From Sphingomonas sp. BK345 (GTDB taxonomy: Bacteria; Pseudomonadota; Alphaproteobacteria; Sphingomonadales; Sphingomonadaceae), in the NCBI RefSeq assembly GCF_014193845.1, contig NZ_JACHZX010000002.1, positions 682,001-746,000 of the forward strand: DNA of 64,000 nt, given 5' to 3'. The notes under the pieces were generated by a model. It saw only the letters and a program-made list of their open reading frames with translations. It was not told the DNA's origin and did no database searches. Shown here piece after piece: positions 8,712 through 18,230 of the stretch. A program made the position numbers and the translations under genes. The first letter of the stretch is position 1. Every line of letters starts with the position of its first letter.

Positions 8712-9812
8712 TTGACCGAACCCCGATCCCTCGACGACACGACCCTGCCTGACGCTCCTCCCGCGGATGCGCCGGTCTACCTCGATCACGCCGCGACCGC
8801 GCCGCTCACCAGCGGCGCGCGTACGGCCATGGTCGAGGGGATGACGCATTGGGCCAACCCGTCCTCGCCGCACGCCGCCGGACGCGCCGCGCGCGCCGCG
8901 CTGGAGCGCGCGCGCGGGCAGGTGGCGGCGGCCTATGGCTGGCGGCACGAGGCGCTGTTCACCAGCGGCGCCAGCGAGTCGCTCGCGATCGCGCTCGGCC
9001 GCGCGGTGGCAGGGCGGCGCGTGGTCAGCGCGGTGGAGCATGACGCGGCGCTGCGCGCCGCGGGGGCGGCTGAGGTGCTGCCGGTCGACCCGCTCGGACG
9101 CCTCGACCCGGCATGGATCGGCGACGTAGCGGGCGCGGTGGTGGCGGTGCAATGGTGCAACAGCGAGACCGGGGTACGCCAGCCGATCGCCGCGATCGCC
9201 CAAGCGGTGCACGCACGCGGCGGCATCCTGCTCGTCGACGCGGCGCAGATGCCCGCCTCGGACGAGCTCGCCGGGCACGCCGACCTGATCGCGCTGTCGG
9301 CGCACAAGCGCGGCGGTCCGCCGGGCATCGGTGCGCTGCTGGTGCGCGACCTGGCCGTGCTCCACCCCAGCGGCGGGCAGGAGCGCGGCTATCGCCCCGG
9401 CACCGAGAACCTGCCCGGCGCGCTCGGCTATGCCGCCGCGCTCGCCGAGCCCGAGCCCGACCACGAAGCGCTGCGCGCACGGCTCGACGACCTGATCCGG
9501 CGCTCGGGCGGCGAGGTGGTCGGTGAGGGCGCCGAGCGCCACGCGGCGATCGGCTCCTATCGCATGCCCGGTGTCGCCGCGGCGGCGCAGCTGATCCGCT
9601 TCGACCTCGACCGCATCGCGGTGTCGGCGGGCAGCGCCTGCGCCAGCGGCAGCCTCAAGCCCAGCCACGTGCTGCGCGCGATGGGCTGGAGCGAGGACGC
9701 CGCGCGCGAGGTGGTGCGCGTGAGCTTCGGCCGGACTACCACCGCGGCGGAGGTGGAGCGTTTCGCCGCCGCCTGGCGCGCGGTGGCGCGGACGCGGCGG
9801 TTCGCGGCGTGA
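8712..9812 (+). CDS. Cysteine desulfurase family protein (first of a tandem pair)
   Basis: 366-residue class V aminotransferase-fold enzyme (NifS/IscS family) that takes sulfur from cysteine for Fe-S cluster or thio-cofactor synthesis. The PLP lysine is in SAHKRGG (K199) and the active cysteine is in SAGSACASGS (C310). The start is a TTG at 8712; no ATG or GTG lies nearby in frame, and a GGAACG stretch sits a few bases upstream. It overlaps the next desulfurase by 4 bases (GTGA). It differs from its neighbour in an N-terminal extension of about 20 residues and in lacking the KxYGPKG form of the lysine motif. Confidence 0.85.
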   Translation: MTEPRSLDDTTLPDAPPADAPVYLDHAATAPLTSGARTAMVEGMTHWANPSSPHAAGRAARAALERARGQVAAAYGWRHEALFTSGASESLAIALGRAVAGRRVVSAVEHDAALRAAGAAEVLPVDPLGRLDPAWIGDVAGAVVAVQWCNSETGVRQPIAAIAQAVHARGGILLVDAAQMPASDELAGHADLIALSAHKRGGPPGIGALLVRDLAVLHPSGGQERGYRPGTENLPGALGYAAALAEPEPDHEALRARLDDLIRRSGGEVVGEGAERHAAIGSYRMPGVAAAAQLIRFDLDRIAVSAGSACASGSLKPSHVLRAMGWSEDAAREVVRVSFGRTTTAAEVERFAAAWRAVARTRRFAA

Positions 9813-10885
9813 CCTATCTCGACTATCAGGCAACCACGCCGCTCGCGCCCGAGGCGCTGGAGGCGATGCTGCCGTGGCTGCGCGACCAGCATGCCAACCC
9901 GCACTCGCCGCACCGCCCCGGCCGCGCCGCGCGCGCCGCGGTGGAGCTCGCGCGCGACCGGGTCGTGGCGCTGCTGCCGCCCGGCGGCCGGGTCGCCTTC
10001 ACGAGCGGCGCGACCGAGGCGCTCAACTGGGCGATCAAGGGCGCGCCGCCGAGGCGGGTGGTGACGATCGCGACCGAGCATGCCGCGGTGCTCGACAGCG
10101 TCGCGGCGCGCGGCGACGCGATCGTGCTGCCGGTCGGCACCGACGGGCTGGTCGATCTCGCCGCGGCCGAGCGCGCGATCGTGCCCGGGGTGGCGCTGGT
10201 CGCGGCGATGCTGGTCAACAACGAGGTCGGTGTGATCCAGCCGCTCGACGCGCTGGCGGCGATGGCCAAGCGCGCGGGCGCGCTGCTGCTGTGCGACGCG
10301 GTGCAGGGGTTCGGCCGCGTGGCGATCCCCGCCGGCGCCGACCTCGTCGCGGTATCGGCGCACAAGGTGTACGGACCCAAGGGCATCGGCGCGCTGTGGA
10401 TCCGCGACGGCGTGACGCTCGCGCCGCTGCTTCACGGCGGCGATCAGGAGAGCGGTCGCTCGGGCACGCTCTCGCCCGCGCTGTGCGCCGGTTTTGGCGC
10501 GGCGGCGCTGCTGCTTGCCGAGCGGCGCGAGGTCGATGCCGGCCACATCGAGCGGCTGTGGCAAGTAGCGCGCGAGCGATTGCCCGGCTGGACGATCAAC
10601 GGCGCGACCGAAGCGCGCTACCGCGGCAACCTCAGCGTGCGACGCGGCGCGGTCGACGTGGCGCGGCTGATGAGCGACGTGCGCGACGTCGCCTTCTCGG
10701 CCGGGTCGGCCTGTGCCAGCGGCTCGGGGCGGAGCAGCCACGTGCTGCGCGCGCTCGGGCTGAGCGAGGCCGAGGCGCGCAGCACGATCCGGCTCGGCTT
10801 CGGCCGCTACACGCGCGAGGACGAGCTCGCGGCGGCGCTCGACCGGCTCGACGCCGCCGCCCGCGCGCAGCGGATCGCGGCGTGA
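9809..10885 (+). CDS. Cysteine desulfurase (second of a tandem pair)
   Basis: 358-residue NifS/IscS-family enzyme. The PLP lysine is in SAHKVYGPKG (K186) and the persulfide cysteine is in SAGSACASGSG (C302), so both key residues are intact and closer to canonical IscS than in the upstream copy. The GTG at 9809 overlaps the upstream stop. A 4-base overlap also links it to the ferredoxin gene, giving a compact three-gene Fe-S supply operon. Canonical isc scaffold genes (iscU, iscA, hscAB) are not present in the window. Confidence 0.9.
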   Translation: MTYLDYQATTPLAPEALEAMLPWLRDQHANPHSPHRPGRAARAAVELARDRVVALLPPGGRVAFTSGATEALNWAIKGAPPRRVVTIATEHAAVLDSVAARGDAIVLPVGTDGLVDLAAAERAIVPGVALVAAMLVNNEVGVIQPLDALAAMAKRAGALLLCDAVQGFGRVAIPAGADLVAVSAHKVYGPKGIGALWIRDGVTLAPLLHGGDQESGRSGTLSPALCAGFGAAALLLAERREVDAGHIERLWQVARERLPGWTINGATEARYRGNLSVRRGAVDVARLMSDVRDVAFSAGSACASGSGRSSHVLRALGLSEAEARSTIRLGFGRYTREDELAAALDRLDAAARAQRIAA

Positions 10886-11193
10886 GGGTGCGCTTCACCG
10901 ATGGCGGCGCGGTGCGCGAGGTGGAGGCGGTGCCGGGCGAGCGGCTGCTCGACGTGGCGCGGCGCGACGGTCAGCCGCTGGAGGGGACCTGCAACGGCGA
11001 GCTGGCGTGTGCGACCTGCCACGTCATCGTCGCCGCGGAGGACTTCGATCGACTGCCGCCGGCGAGCGAGGAGGAGGAGGACATGCTCGACCTCGCCCCC
11101 GACGCGCGGCGCACCAGCCGGCTCGCCTGCCAGATCGTGCTGACCCCCGCGCTGGATAAGCTTTCGGTTCGATTACCAACAAGTTCAGCATAA
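10882..11193 (+). CDS. 2Fe-2S ferredoxin (adrenodoxin/ISC type)
   Basis: 103-residue electron carrier. Cluster ligands are visible as C37-x5-C43-x2-C46 and C83, the vertebrate-adrenodoxin/ISC-ferredoxin spacing. The GTG at 10882 overlaps the stop of the desulfurase gene (GTGA) and yields the start MRVRFTDGG. Its position directly after two desulfurases suggests it supplies electrons for Fe-S cluster assembly. It could instead serve a cytochrome P450, but none is nearby. Confidence 0.9.
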   Translation: MRVRFTDGGAVREVEAVPGERLLDVARRDGQPLEGTCNGELACATCHVIVAAEDFDRLPPASEEEEDMLDLAPDARRTSRLACQIVLTPALDKLSVRLPTSSA

Positions 11194-11248
11194 GTGCAGC
11201 GCGACTCCGCGATGGTCCTCGCACAGGGACATGTGAGGAGTGTTGCAC

Positions 11249-11563
11249 ATGAGATGGATGATGATGGGCCTCGCCGGCGTACTCGCGGCGACCTCGCTGG
11301 CACCGGCGGCGGAGGCGCAGCGCTGGCGCGACGATCGCGGCTGGCACGACAACGGCCGCCATCGCGGCTGGGACCGCGGCGACCACCGCCGCTGGGATCG
11401 CGAGCGCCGCTGGCGCGACGACCGCCACTGGCGCGGCGACGGCCGACGCTATGGTTGGAACGGCTATGGCCGTGATCGCGGGTGGGATCGGGGCCGTACC
11501 GTCTGCCGCTGGCAGGACGGGCGCTACGGCCCGGTAAAGCGGTGTTTCCGCGTCCGCGGCTGA
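11249..11563 (+). CDS. RcnB-like small basic periplasmic protein
   Basis: 104-residue protein with a signal peptide (MRWMMMGLAGVLAATS, cleavage near AEAQ) followed by a very Arg/Trp/Asp-rich mature part with repeated RRWRDDRHWR-type words, and two cysteines near the C-terminus. This composition is typical of small RcnB-like proteins, whose E. coli relative affects Ni/Co homeostasis; the function here is unknown. GAGGAG lies 8 bases before the ATG. Confidence 0.65.
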   Translation: MRWMMMGLAGVLAATSLAPAAEAQRWRDDRGWHDNGRHRGWDRGDHRRWDRERRWRDDRHWRGDGRRYGWNGYGRDRGWDRGRTVCRWQDGRYGPVKRCFRVRG

Positions 11564-11603
11564 CGCGGGCTTGATCGCGCCGCCCGGCTTCGCCATATGG
11601 CGC

Positions 11604-11698
11604 GCGGGAGTCGGGCGGACGTGGTCGTCGCCAACCTGGTCAGGTCCTGACGGAAGCAGCCACAACGATTTCGCCGCGGGTCGTTCCGGCTCCCACCT
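11604..11698 (+). ncRNA. ffs: 4.5S signal recognition particle RNA (small bacterial type)
   Basis: The conserved SRP RNA core is present: GGTCAGGTCCTGACGGAAGC, then AGCCAC, at about 11638-11663. A closing stem pairs GGGAG (11606-11610) with CTCCC (11690-11694), and GGCGGAC-type bases pair with GTTCCGG. The length of about 95 nt fits the small bacterial form that binds Ffh for co-translational targeting. Exact ends are uncertain by a few bases. Confidence 0.88.
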
Positions 11699-11797
11699 TT
11701 GCCAGCATCGCGACCGGCCACTCCGCTCGTCACCTTACCGGGTCGACACATCGCTGCGGCGTTGCAACAAAGCGCGGCGTCGCCTGTTTCGCTACGC

Positions 11798-13309
11798 ATG
11801 CGAAACTTCTCCCGACGCGACCTGATCAGCACGGCCGGCGGCGCTTCGCTGGTCTCCAGCCTCACCTGGGCCGCGCCGGGCCTCAGCCAAAGCGGGGGTG
11901 GCGAGACACCCTTCTCCTGGGCCATCCTGCAGCAGCGTGCCGCCGCGCTGGCCAAGCGCCGCTACCAGCCGCCGCGCGAGAGCGCCGCTGCCAAGGCGCT
12001 CGACTTCGACGACGTTGGCACCATCCGGTTCAAGCCCGATCGCACCGTCGCGGGCGGCATCCGGCTGTTCCCGCTCGGCAACGGCGCGGTTACGCCGGTC
12101 GCGGTCAACCTGGTCGAGAACGGTCGTGCACGCCCGATTGTCTTCTCGCCCGAGCTGTTCGAGGGCGGCAAGGTCTCGCCACCGCCGGGCTTCGCGGGTT
12201 TTCGCGCGATGGAGACGGGACGCGAGAGCGACTGGCTCGCCTTCCTCGGTGCGTCCTATTTCCGCAGCGCCGGGTCGCAGGACCAATATGGCCTGTCGGC
12301 GCGCGGCATCGCGGTCGACACCGGGCTCGCGCATGAGCAATTCCCCAATTTCACCGAGTTCTGGATCGAGCGCGCGGGCGACCAGAGCTATACCATCTAC
12401 GCGCTGATGGACGGCGAGAGCCTCACCGGCGCCTACCGCTTCGTCAGCCGCCACCCCAAGGCGGTGGTGCAGGATGTGTCATCGGTGCTGTTCCTGCGCC
12501 GCGCGGTCGAGCGGCTCGGCGTCGCGCCAGTGACGAGCATGTTCTGGTACGACGACCGCACGCGCCGCGGCGCGACCGACTGGCGACCCGAGATCCATGA
12601 CTCGGACGGTCTCGCGCTGATCAGCCGCGAGGGCGAGCGCGTGTGGCGGCCGCTGCGCAACCCGCCGCAGCCCGCCACGGACAGCTTCGCCGCGGACGAC
12701 GTGCGCGGCTTCGGCCTGCTCCAGCGCGACCGCAACTTCGACCATTATCAGGACGACGGCGCCTTCTACGACAAGCGGCCCAACCTGTGGGTCGAGCCGC
12801 GCGGGTCGTGGGGGCAGGGGCGCGTGATGCTCTACGCCTTCCCGACCGACAGCGAGACGGTCGACAATGTCGTTGCCTTCTGGACTCCAACGGCGCCGGT
12901 GCGTGCGGGCCAGCGGCTCCAGTTCGACTATCGCCTGACCTGGACCTCGGACGATCCGAGCCTCGACCGCGCCGCGCACGCGACCGACATGTGGGTCGGC
13001 GCCGCCGGCCGGCCAGGGCTGCCGGCGCTGGCGGGGGCGAGCAAGCTGGTGGTCGACTTCGTCGGTGACTCACTCGCCGGCCTCGATCGCGACAGCAAGG
13101 TCACCGCCGAGATCGGCGTCACCCGCGGTACGCTGCTGCACAGCGCGGCCTACCCCGTCGTCGGGCAGCGCAACCGCTGGCGTGTCACCGCCGACATTCG
13201 CCCCGCGGCCGCGGGCGGCACCACCGGCCCGGTCGACGTGCGGCTGTACCTCAAGCGCGGCGAGGCGGCGCTGAGCGAGACCTTGCTCGTGCCGATCTAC
13301 CCGGCGTGA
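11798..13309 (+). CDS. opgG: Periplasmic glucan biosynthesis protein OpgG (MdoG)
   Basis: 503-residue periplasmic protein of the MdoG/OpgG family, needed to build or branch osmoregulated periplasmic glucans. A Tat-type leader (SRRDLISTAGG, then a hydrophobic region) precedes a mature domain with family-typical segments such as FEIGLQ-like YFRSAGSQDQYGLSARG and the FPNFTEFWIE motif. The start at 11798 places the twin arginine near the N-terminus; upstream in-frame codons run into the SRP RNA region and are unlikely. It overlaps opgH by 4 bases, the usual opgGH operon order. Confidence 0.92.
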   Translation: MRNFSRRDLISTAGGASLVSSLTWAAPGLSQSGGGETPFSWAILQQRAAALAKRRYQPPRESAAAKALDFDDVGTIRFKPDRTVAGGIRLFPLGNGAVTPVAVNLVENGRARPIVFSPELFEGGKVSPPPGFAGFRAMETGRESDWLAFLGASYFRSAGSQDQYGLSARGIAVDTGLAHEQFPNFTEFWIERAGDQSYTIYALMDGESLTGAYRFVSRHPKAVVQDVSSVLFLRRAVERLGVAPVTSMFWYDDRTRRGATDWRPEIHDSDGLALISREGERVWRPLRNPPQPATDSFAADDVRGFGLLQRDRNFDHYQDDGAFYDKRPNLWVEPRGSWGQGRVMLYAFPTDSETVDNVVAFWTPTAPVRAGQRLQFDYRLTWTSDDPSLDRAAHATDMWVGAAGRPGLPALAGASKLVVDFVGDSLAGLDRDSKVTAEIGVTRGTLLHSAAYPVVGQRNRWRVTADIRPAAAGGTTGPVDVRLYLKRGEAALSETLLVPIYPA

Positions 13310-15123
13310 GCGCGCTGCCGCCGCGGCTGCCCCCCGAGGCGCCGCTCGCGATGCCCGAGCAGCGTTTCGACGGTCCGCAACCGCTGCCGTCGGCCCCTCC
13401 GCCGATCGTAGGCGCGATCGGCTCGCCGACCGACGTGCTCGCGCGCCGCGCCATCCTGGTGCTGCTGACGCTGGTGCTGGCGCTGTTCGCCTCTACCTCG
13501 CTCAAGGAATCGGTGCTGAGTGACGGCATCGGCGTGACCGACGCGATGTTGCTCGCGATCTTCTTCCCGCTCTTCGCGCTGCTCGCCTTCGGCTTCATCA
13601 ACGCCACCGTCGGCTATGTCGTGCTGACGACCGGTCTGCACCCCGGCTTCCGCCCGGTACCGCGCTGGTCCGAGCCCTTGCAGGGGCGCACCGCGGTGCT
13701 GATGCCGGTGCACAACGAGGACGTCGCCGACGTGTTCGGTCGGCTCGCGCATATGGCGGACGCGCTCGAGCGCGCCGGTGCGGCGGGGTCGTTCGACTTC
13801 TTCGTGCTGAGCGACTCGGCCGCCGACAATGAGGCGGAGGAACTCGCTGCCTGGGAAATCCTGTCGCGCCGGAGCGCCTGCGCGATCTATTATCGTCGGC
13901 GCACCGAGAATGTCGGGCGCAAGCCGGGCAATATCGCCGAGTGGCTGCGCCGCTTCGGCGCGAGCTACGACTATATGCTGATGCTCGACGCCGACAGTCT
14001 GATGGGCGGCGAGACGATCCTCGGTATGGCGCAGATCATGGACCGGCGCCCCGCCGTGGGTCTGCTCCAGACCGTGCCGCAGGTCACCGGCGCCCGGACG
14101 CTGTTTCAGCGCTGGATGCAGTTCGCCAGCCGCATCTACGGCCCGATCGCGACCGCGGGGCTGGTCTGGTGGTCTGGTCCAGAGGCGACCTTCTGGGGCC
14201 ATAACGCGCTGATCCGCGTCCGCGCCTTCGCCGAGAGCTGCGGCCTGCCCGTGCTGCCTGGCAAGCCACCTTTCGGCGGCACGATCATGAGCCACGACGT
14301 CGTCGAGGCGGCGCTGCTGCGGCGGCGCGGCTGGCGCGTCCACATGGTGATGACGGAGGATACGTTCGAGGAATATCCGCCGACGATGATCGATGCCGCG
14401 GTGCGCGACCGCCGATGGGCGCAGGGCAACCTCCAGCATCTCGCGCTGCTGCATGCCTCGGGCTTCCACTGGATCAACCGTCTCCAGCTGCTGCTCGGCG
14501 CGGCGGGCTATCTCGCCTCGCCGCTGTGGCTGCTGCTGATCACGGTGAGCGTGGTGCAGGCGGTGCGGGGTGAGCGAGGGCTGATGTCGGGTGATTCGAC
14601 CGGCACCGTGCTGTTCGTCACGCTGGCGCTGCTGTTCGGCCCCAAGCTGCTCGGCGTGCTCAACGCCATCGCCGACGTGCGGCTGCGGCGGTCGATGGGC
14701 GGGACGGGCGCGATCCTGCGCTCGGTCGCGCTCGACGTGCCGCTCTCGACGCTCGCCGCTCCCGCAATCGCGCTGACTCAGACGATCGACCTGATCGGCA
14801 TCACGCGTCAGCGCCGTGCCGAGTGGCAGCCGCAGAATCGCCGCGGCGACTCGCTCGCCATGGCGGCCATCCTACCGCGCTACCGCTGGCATATCGGGCT
14901 GGGAGTGCTGCTGCTCGCGCTGACGCCGCTGATGCCGCTCACCGCGTTGTGGCTCGCGCCGGTCACGCTCGGGCTGCTGCTGTCGCCGCTGATCGTGCAG
15001 TGGACCGCGAGCGAGCGTTGGGGTCGGCGCGCCGCGGCGGGTCGGCTGTTCCTGACCGACGTTGGCGTGCCCGAGCCGCAGCCGCTGCCGATCCTCGATG
15101 GAGCGGCCGGTCGCGGCACCTGA
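13306..15123 (+). CDS. opgH: Glucans biosynthesis glucosyltransferase OpgH (MdoH)
   Basis: 605-residue inner-membrane GT2 glucosyltransferase that polymerises UDP-glucose into the periplasmic glucan backbone. Catalytic features are DADS (D228/D230), the acceptor-side ED (E351-D352) and the QxxRW-like motif RRWAQ (R369-Q373). Hydrophobic segments flank the catalytic domain, two N-terminal and about four to five C-terminal. It is shorter than E. coli OpgH (about 850) mainly at the N-terminus. GTG start overlapping opgG. Confidence 0.92.
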   Translation: MSALPPRLPPEAPLAMPEQRFDGPQPLPSAPPPIVGAIGSPTDVLARRAILVLLTLVLALFASTSLKESVLSDGIGVTDAMLLAIFFPLFALLAFGFINATVGYVVLTTGLHPGFRPVPRWSEPLQGRTAVLMPVHNEDVADVFGRLAHMADALERAGAAGSFDFFVLSDSAADNEAEELAAWEILSRRSACAIYYRRRTENVGRKPGNIAEWLRRFGASYDYMLMLDADSLMGGETILGMAQIMDRRPAVGLLQTVPQVTGARTLFQRWMQFASRIYGPIATAGLVWWSGPEATFWGHNALIRVRAFAESCGLPVLPGKPPFGGTIMSHDVVEAALLRRRGWRVHMVMTEDTFEEYPPTMIDAAVRDRRWAQGNLQHLALLHASGFHWINRLQLLLGAAGYLASPLWLLLITVSVVQAVRGERGLMSGDSTGTVLFVTLALLFGPKLLGVLNAIADVRLRRSMGGTGAILRSVALDVPLSTLAAPAIALTQTIDLIGITRQRRAEWQPQNRRGDSLAMAAILPRYRWHIGLGVLLLALTPLMPLTALWLAPVTLGLLLSPLIVQWTASERWGRRAAAGRLFLTDVGVPEPQPLPILDGAAGRGT

Positions 15124-15138
15124 GCCTGCCACGAAAAA

Positions 15139-15164
15139 GGGGAGCGCCCGACTGGGCACTCCCC
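15139..15164. terminator. Bidirectional hairpin terminator between opgH and a minus-strand gene
   Basis: GGGGAGCGCCC and GGGCACTCCCC form a stem with an imperfect middle. It is preceded by AAAAA (T-run for the minus strand) and followed by TTCCTC on the plus strand. It lies between two convergent genes. Confidence 0.65.
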
Positions 15165-15188
15165 TTCCTCGTCAAGCGATCGGTCAGC

Positions 15189-15437
15189 TCAGTTGCTGTC
15201 CGAGTCGTCACCGTCGTCGGCGATGATGATGATGCCGGCGACGACCGCCGCAGCGGCCACGGCCGCCACGATCAGCCCGCCGCCCGCGAGCGCCTTGCTG
15301 TCCTTCGAGGTCCCCGCGCCGGCGCGAGCCGACTTGGCGACCGACAGGCTCGCTGCCGGGTTCGCCGGCGCAGCGACCGCCGGAGCGACCGCGAGCGAGG
15401 CGGCAGCGGCCGCGACCAGATACTTACCGATCTTCAT
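15189..15437 (-). CDS. Small membrane protein with signal peptide and acidic tail
   Basis: 82-residue protein: an N-terminal signal-like segment (MKIGKYLVAAAAASLAVAP), an Ala/Ser-rich linker, one strongly hydrophobic helix (about residues 52-72) and a C-terminal tail DDGDDSDSN. Similar short proteins are common in sphingomonads but have no known role. It has its own terminator. Topology would place the acidic tail on the opposite side of the membrane from the linker. Confidence 0.65.
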   Translation of the reverse strand: MKIGKYLVAAAAASLAVAPAVAAPANPAASLSVAKSARAGAGTSKDSKALAGGGLIVAAVAAAAVVAGIIIIADDGDDSDSN

Positions 15438-15569
15438 TACTTATCTCCCCGGAAGGAGCGGCTCGTTTTCCATGTCGCCGCTTAGAAGGCAATTCTGAAC
15501 TGACCCAAAACGCGACCGGTTGATGACGACGAGCGGCCACGTGGCGCGAACGCCGGCGATCGACCCCGC

Positions 15570-16355
15570 TCACTCCTTCGCGGTGCCGGGTTCCGCCATG
15601 TTGCGGTGCATATGCGCGGTCACCTCGGCGGGCAGGACGTGTGCCGCCGCGGCCTGGAGCTTGTTCTTCCAGCCCGACACGATCGAGTGCTTGCCCGCCA
15701 TCAGCGCGTCCCAGCCGTCGCGCGCCACCTTGGCCGGATCGGACTTGCTGTCCGAGGTGCCGACGTCGGTGTCCATCATGTCGGCGCGATCGAAGAACTC
15801 GGTATCGACCGGACCCGGCATCAGCGTGGTGAGCGTGACGCCCGCGTGGTCCTTGAGCTCGTCGCGCAGCGCGTCGGTGAAATGGTCGACGAACGCCTTG
15901 GTGCCGTTGTAGACCGCCTGGAAGCTGCCCGGGATGAAGCCGGCGATCGAGCCGGTCACCAGCACCTTGCCGTCGCCGCGCACGACCATCTGCTGCAACA
16001 CCTTCTGGAGCAGATAGGTGGTGCCGGTGATGTTGGTGTCGACGACACGCTTCCAGTCAGCCACGTCCTGGTCGAGGAAGGCGCGGCCGAGCCCGACCCC
16101 CGCGTTGGCGCAGAGCAGGTCGATCGGCCGGCCGCCAGCGGCGGCGAGCAACTGGTCGACGCCGTCGATCGTAGCGAGGTCGGCCTCGACCGAGCTGACC
16201 TGCGTGCCGAACTGCTCGAAGTCCGCCGCTGCGGCGTCGATCAGCGGCTCGTCGGCGACGACGAGGATGTCGTAGCCGCCCTGCGCCGCGAGCGTCGCCA
16301 GCTCGAAGCCGATACCGGTCGAAGCGCCGGTAATGATCGCGAATTTATCCGCCAT
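15570..16355 (-). CDS. Short-chain dehydrogenase/reductase (SDR)
   Basis: 261-residue classical SDR. The cofactor motif TGASTGIG is at the N-terminus, NAG (CANAGVG) follows, and the catalytic Ser (TGSIAG) and YxxxK (YNGTK) are intact. It is the third gene of a minus-strand set (SRPBCC protein, zinc alcohol dehydrogenase, SDR), 12 bases after the dehydrogenase. That set looks stress-induced or detoxification-related, but this is inference. Substrate unknown. Confidence 0.8.
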   Translation of the reverse strand: MADKFAIITGASTGIGFELATLAAQGGYDILVVADEPLIDAAAADFEQFGTQVSSVEADLATIDGVDQLLAAAGGRPIDLLCANAGVGLGRAFLDQDVADWKRVVDTNITGTTYLLQKVLQQMVVRGDGKVLVTGSIAGFIPGSFQAVYNGTKAFVDHFTDALRDELKDHAGVTLTTLMPGPVDTEFFDRADMMDTDVGTSDSKSDPAKVARDGWDALMAGKHSIVSGWKNKLQAAAAHVLPAEVTAHMHRNMAEPGTAKE

Positions 16356-16367
16356 GTCTGTCTCTCC

Positions 16368-17546
16368 TCAGTCCAGACCGGGCTTGAGCACGATCTTGGT
16401 GACCTCGTTCTGCTGGTCGTGGAACATCTTGTAACCCTTGGGCCCTTCGCTCAGCGGCATCCGGTGCGAAATCAGGAACTCGGTGTCGATCTTGCCCTCC
16501 AGGATCGCCTGGAGCAGCGCGGGCATGTAATGCTGGACGTGGGTCTGCCCGGTCTTGAGCGTCAGCCCCTTCTCCATGAAGGCGCCGAGCGGCCATTTGT
16601 CGACGAACCCGCCGTACACCGCCGGCATCGAAACGCGACCGCCCTTGCGGCAGGCGATGATCGCCTGGCGGTTGGCATGCGCGCGGTCGGTGCCAAGGAA
16701 GGTGGACGCCTTGATCTGGTCGAGCACGTTGTCGACGAAGAATCCGTGCGCCTCGAGCCCGACCGAGTCGATCACCGCGTCGGGCCCGATCCCGCCGGTC
16801 ATCACCATCAGCGCCTCGTAGACCGCGCTCTCCTCGAAGTTGATCGTCTCCGCGCCGAAGCGCTTGGCGAGCGCGAGCCGGTTGGGGAAATGATCGATCG
16901 CGATCACGCGCTCCGCGCCCATCAGGAAGGCCGACTGCACCGCGAACAGCCCGACCGGGCCGCAACCCCAGACCGCCACCGTGTCGCCCGGCTCGATGTC
17001 GGCATTCTCCGCCGCCATCCAGCCGGTGGGCAGGATGTCCGAGAGGAACAGCACCTTGTCGTCCTCGATGCCGTCGGGGATGACGATCGGGCCGACGTCG
17101 CTGAACGGCACGCGGACATATTCCGCCTGGCCGCCGGCATAGCCCCCGGTCATGTGGCTGTAGCCGAACAGTCCTGCCATCGGCTGGCCGTACAGCTCCT
17201 GCGCGATATCCTGGTTGTCCGCGGGCAGGCCGTTGTCGCAGGCCGAATATTGGTGCTTGGAGCAATGATAGCAGCTGCCGCACGAGATGGTGAACGGCAC
17301 CACCACACGCTGCCCCTTCTTCAGCGTCGACTTGGGGCCGACCTCAACCACCTCGCCCATGAACTCGTGGCCGAGCACGTCGCCCGACTGCATCGTCGGG
17401 ATATAGCCGTCGTAGAGGTGAAGGTCCGAACCGCAGATCGCGGTGGACGTCACCTTGATGACGCAGTCGCGCGGGTTGACGATGCCGGGATCGTCGACTG
17501 TGTCGACGCGGACGTCATGCTTGCCATGCCAGGCGATCGCCTTCAC
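16368..17546 (-). CDS. Zinc-dependent alcohol dehydrogenase (formaldehyde dehydrogenase-like)
   Basis: 392-residue medium-chain dehydrogenase. Catalytic zinc ligands appear in ICGSDLH and GHEFMGEV, and the structural-zinc cysteines in [17 protein letters not shown]. The Rossmann motif is [11 protein letters not shown]. The pattern matches the glutathione-independent formaldehyde-dehydrogenase-like subgroup often annotated FdhA or threonine-dehydrogenase-like. Its ATG overlaps the upstream SRPBCC gene by 4 bases. Substrate not determinable. Confidence 0.85.
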   Translation of the reverse strand: MKAIAWHGKHDVRVDTVDDPGIVNPRDCVIKVTSTAICGSDLHLYDGYIPTMQSGDVLGHEFMGEVVEVGPKSTLKKGQRVVVPFTISCGSCYHCSKHQYSACDNGLPADNQDIAQELYGQPMAGLFGYSHMTGGYAGGQAEYVRVPFSDVGPIVIPDGIEDDKVLFLSDILPTGWMAAENADIEPGDTVAVWGCGPVGLFAVQSAFLMGAERVIAIDHFPNRLALAKRFGAETINFEESAVYEALMVMTGGIGPDAVIDSVGLEAHGFFVDNVLDQIKASTFLGTDRAHANRQAIIACRKGGRVSMPAVYGGFVDKWPLGAFMEKGLTLKTGQTHVQHYMPALLQAILEGKIDTEFLISHRMPLSEGPKGYKMFHDQQNEVTKIVLKPGLD

Positions 17547-18133
17547 AGCCCCATCTCCTCATATTGCTGGCGGTTCATCGCGGGCGTGGCGATCTCGCCG
17601 GTCTCGAGCAGCTGCTTGAGCCGCCGCAGGTCGCGGCGTGCCTGGATCGCCGGCTCGCGCTGGAACATCTTGGCGATCACCTTGCCGATCACGCCGCCAG
17701 GCGGATCGTAGAGGATCGTCGCGACCAGCACGGTGCCTCGCGCGCCGGCGTCGTGGAACTCGACTTTGCCCGAGTTGGGCACCTCCGCGCCGTCCTCGCT
17801 GGTCCAGGCGAGGAGCTTGTTCTCCTCCTCGGCGGTGAGGCGCGCGTCCCACTCGACCGTGCCGCCCGCCGGCGCCTTCACGATCCAGTGCGAACGTTGC
17901 CGGTCGAGCACGTCGATCCGCTCGACATTCTCCATAAAGCTGGGGAAATTCGCGAAGTCGCGGAAATAGGCGAACACCTCCGCGACCGGGCGGTTGATCG
18001 TCACCGCGCGCGCGGTGATCTGTGTGCCGCTCGCCTCAGGGATCGAGGCTTTGGCGCGCTCGACGGCGTCGCGCTGTTTGGAGGTGGCAAGGGGTGCGTC
18101 GTCGGACTGCTGGTGGAGCAGCTGGTCGGCCAT
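17543..18133 (-). CDS. SRPBCC-family (START/cyclase-like) protein
   Basis: 196-residue helix-grip protein of the polyketide cyclase/dehydrase type: the segment [20 protein letters not shown] marks the start of the fold, with family-typical [16 protein letters not shown] later. Such proteins bind hydrophobic ligands; the group often sits next to SDR and stress genes. The ATG at 18133 is preceded by GGAG with 6-base spacing, and the longer frame to 18202 is not supported. First gene of the operon. Confidence 0.75.
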   Translation of the reverse strand: MADQLLHQQSDDAPLATSKQRDAVERAKASIPEASGTQITARAVTINRPVAEVFAYFRDFANFPSFMENVERIDVLDRQRSHWIVKAPAGGTVEWDARLTAEEENKLLAWTSEDGAEVPNSGKVEFHDAGARGTVLVATILYDPPGGVIGKVIAKMFQREPAIQARRDLRRLKQLLETGEIATPAMNRQQYEEMGL

Positions 18134-18230
18134 AAAGGGCTCCTTCGTGTCTGCTGCCCCACCAAGCGCGCGCTGTCGAGTTGTGTTCCTCGCTAAAATC
18201 AACGACTTGATCTAACTCAATCGGCTCGTC

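Noticed and set aside
15606..17711. Large plus-strand open frame (701 residues)
   Set aside because: Antisense shadow of the SDR, alcohol dehydrogenase and SRPBCC genes, which carry real motifs.
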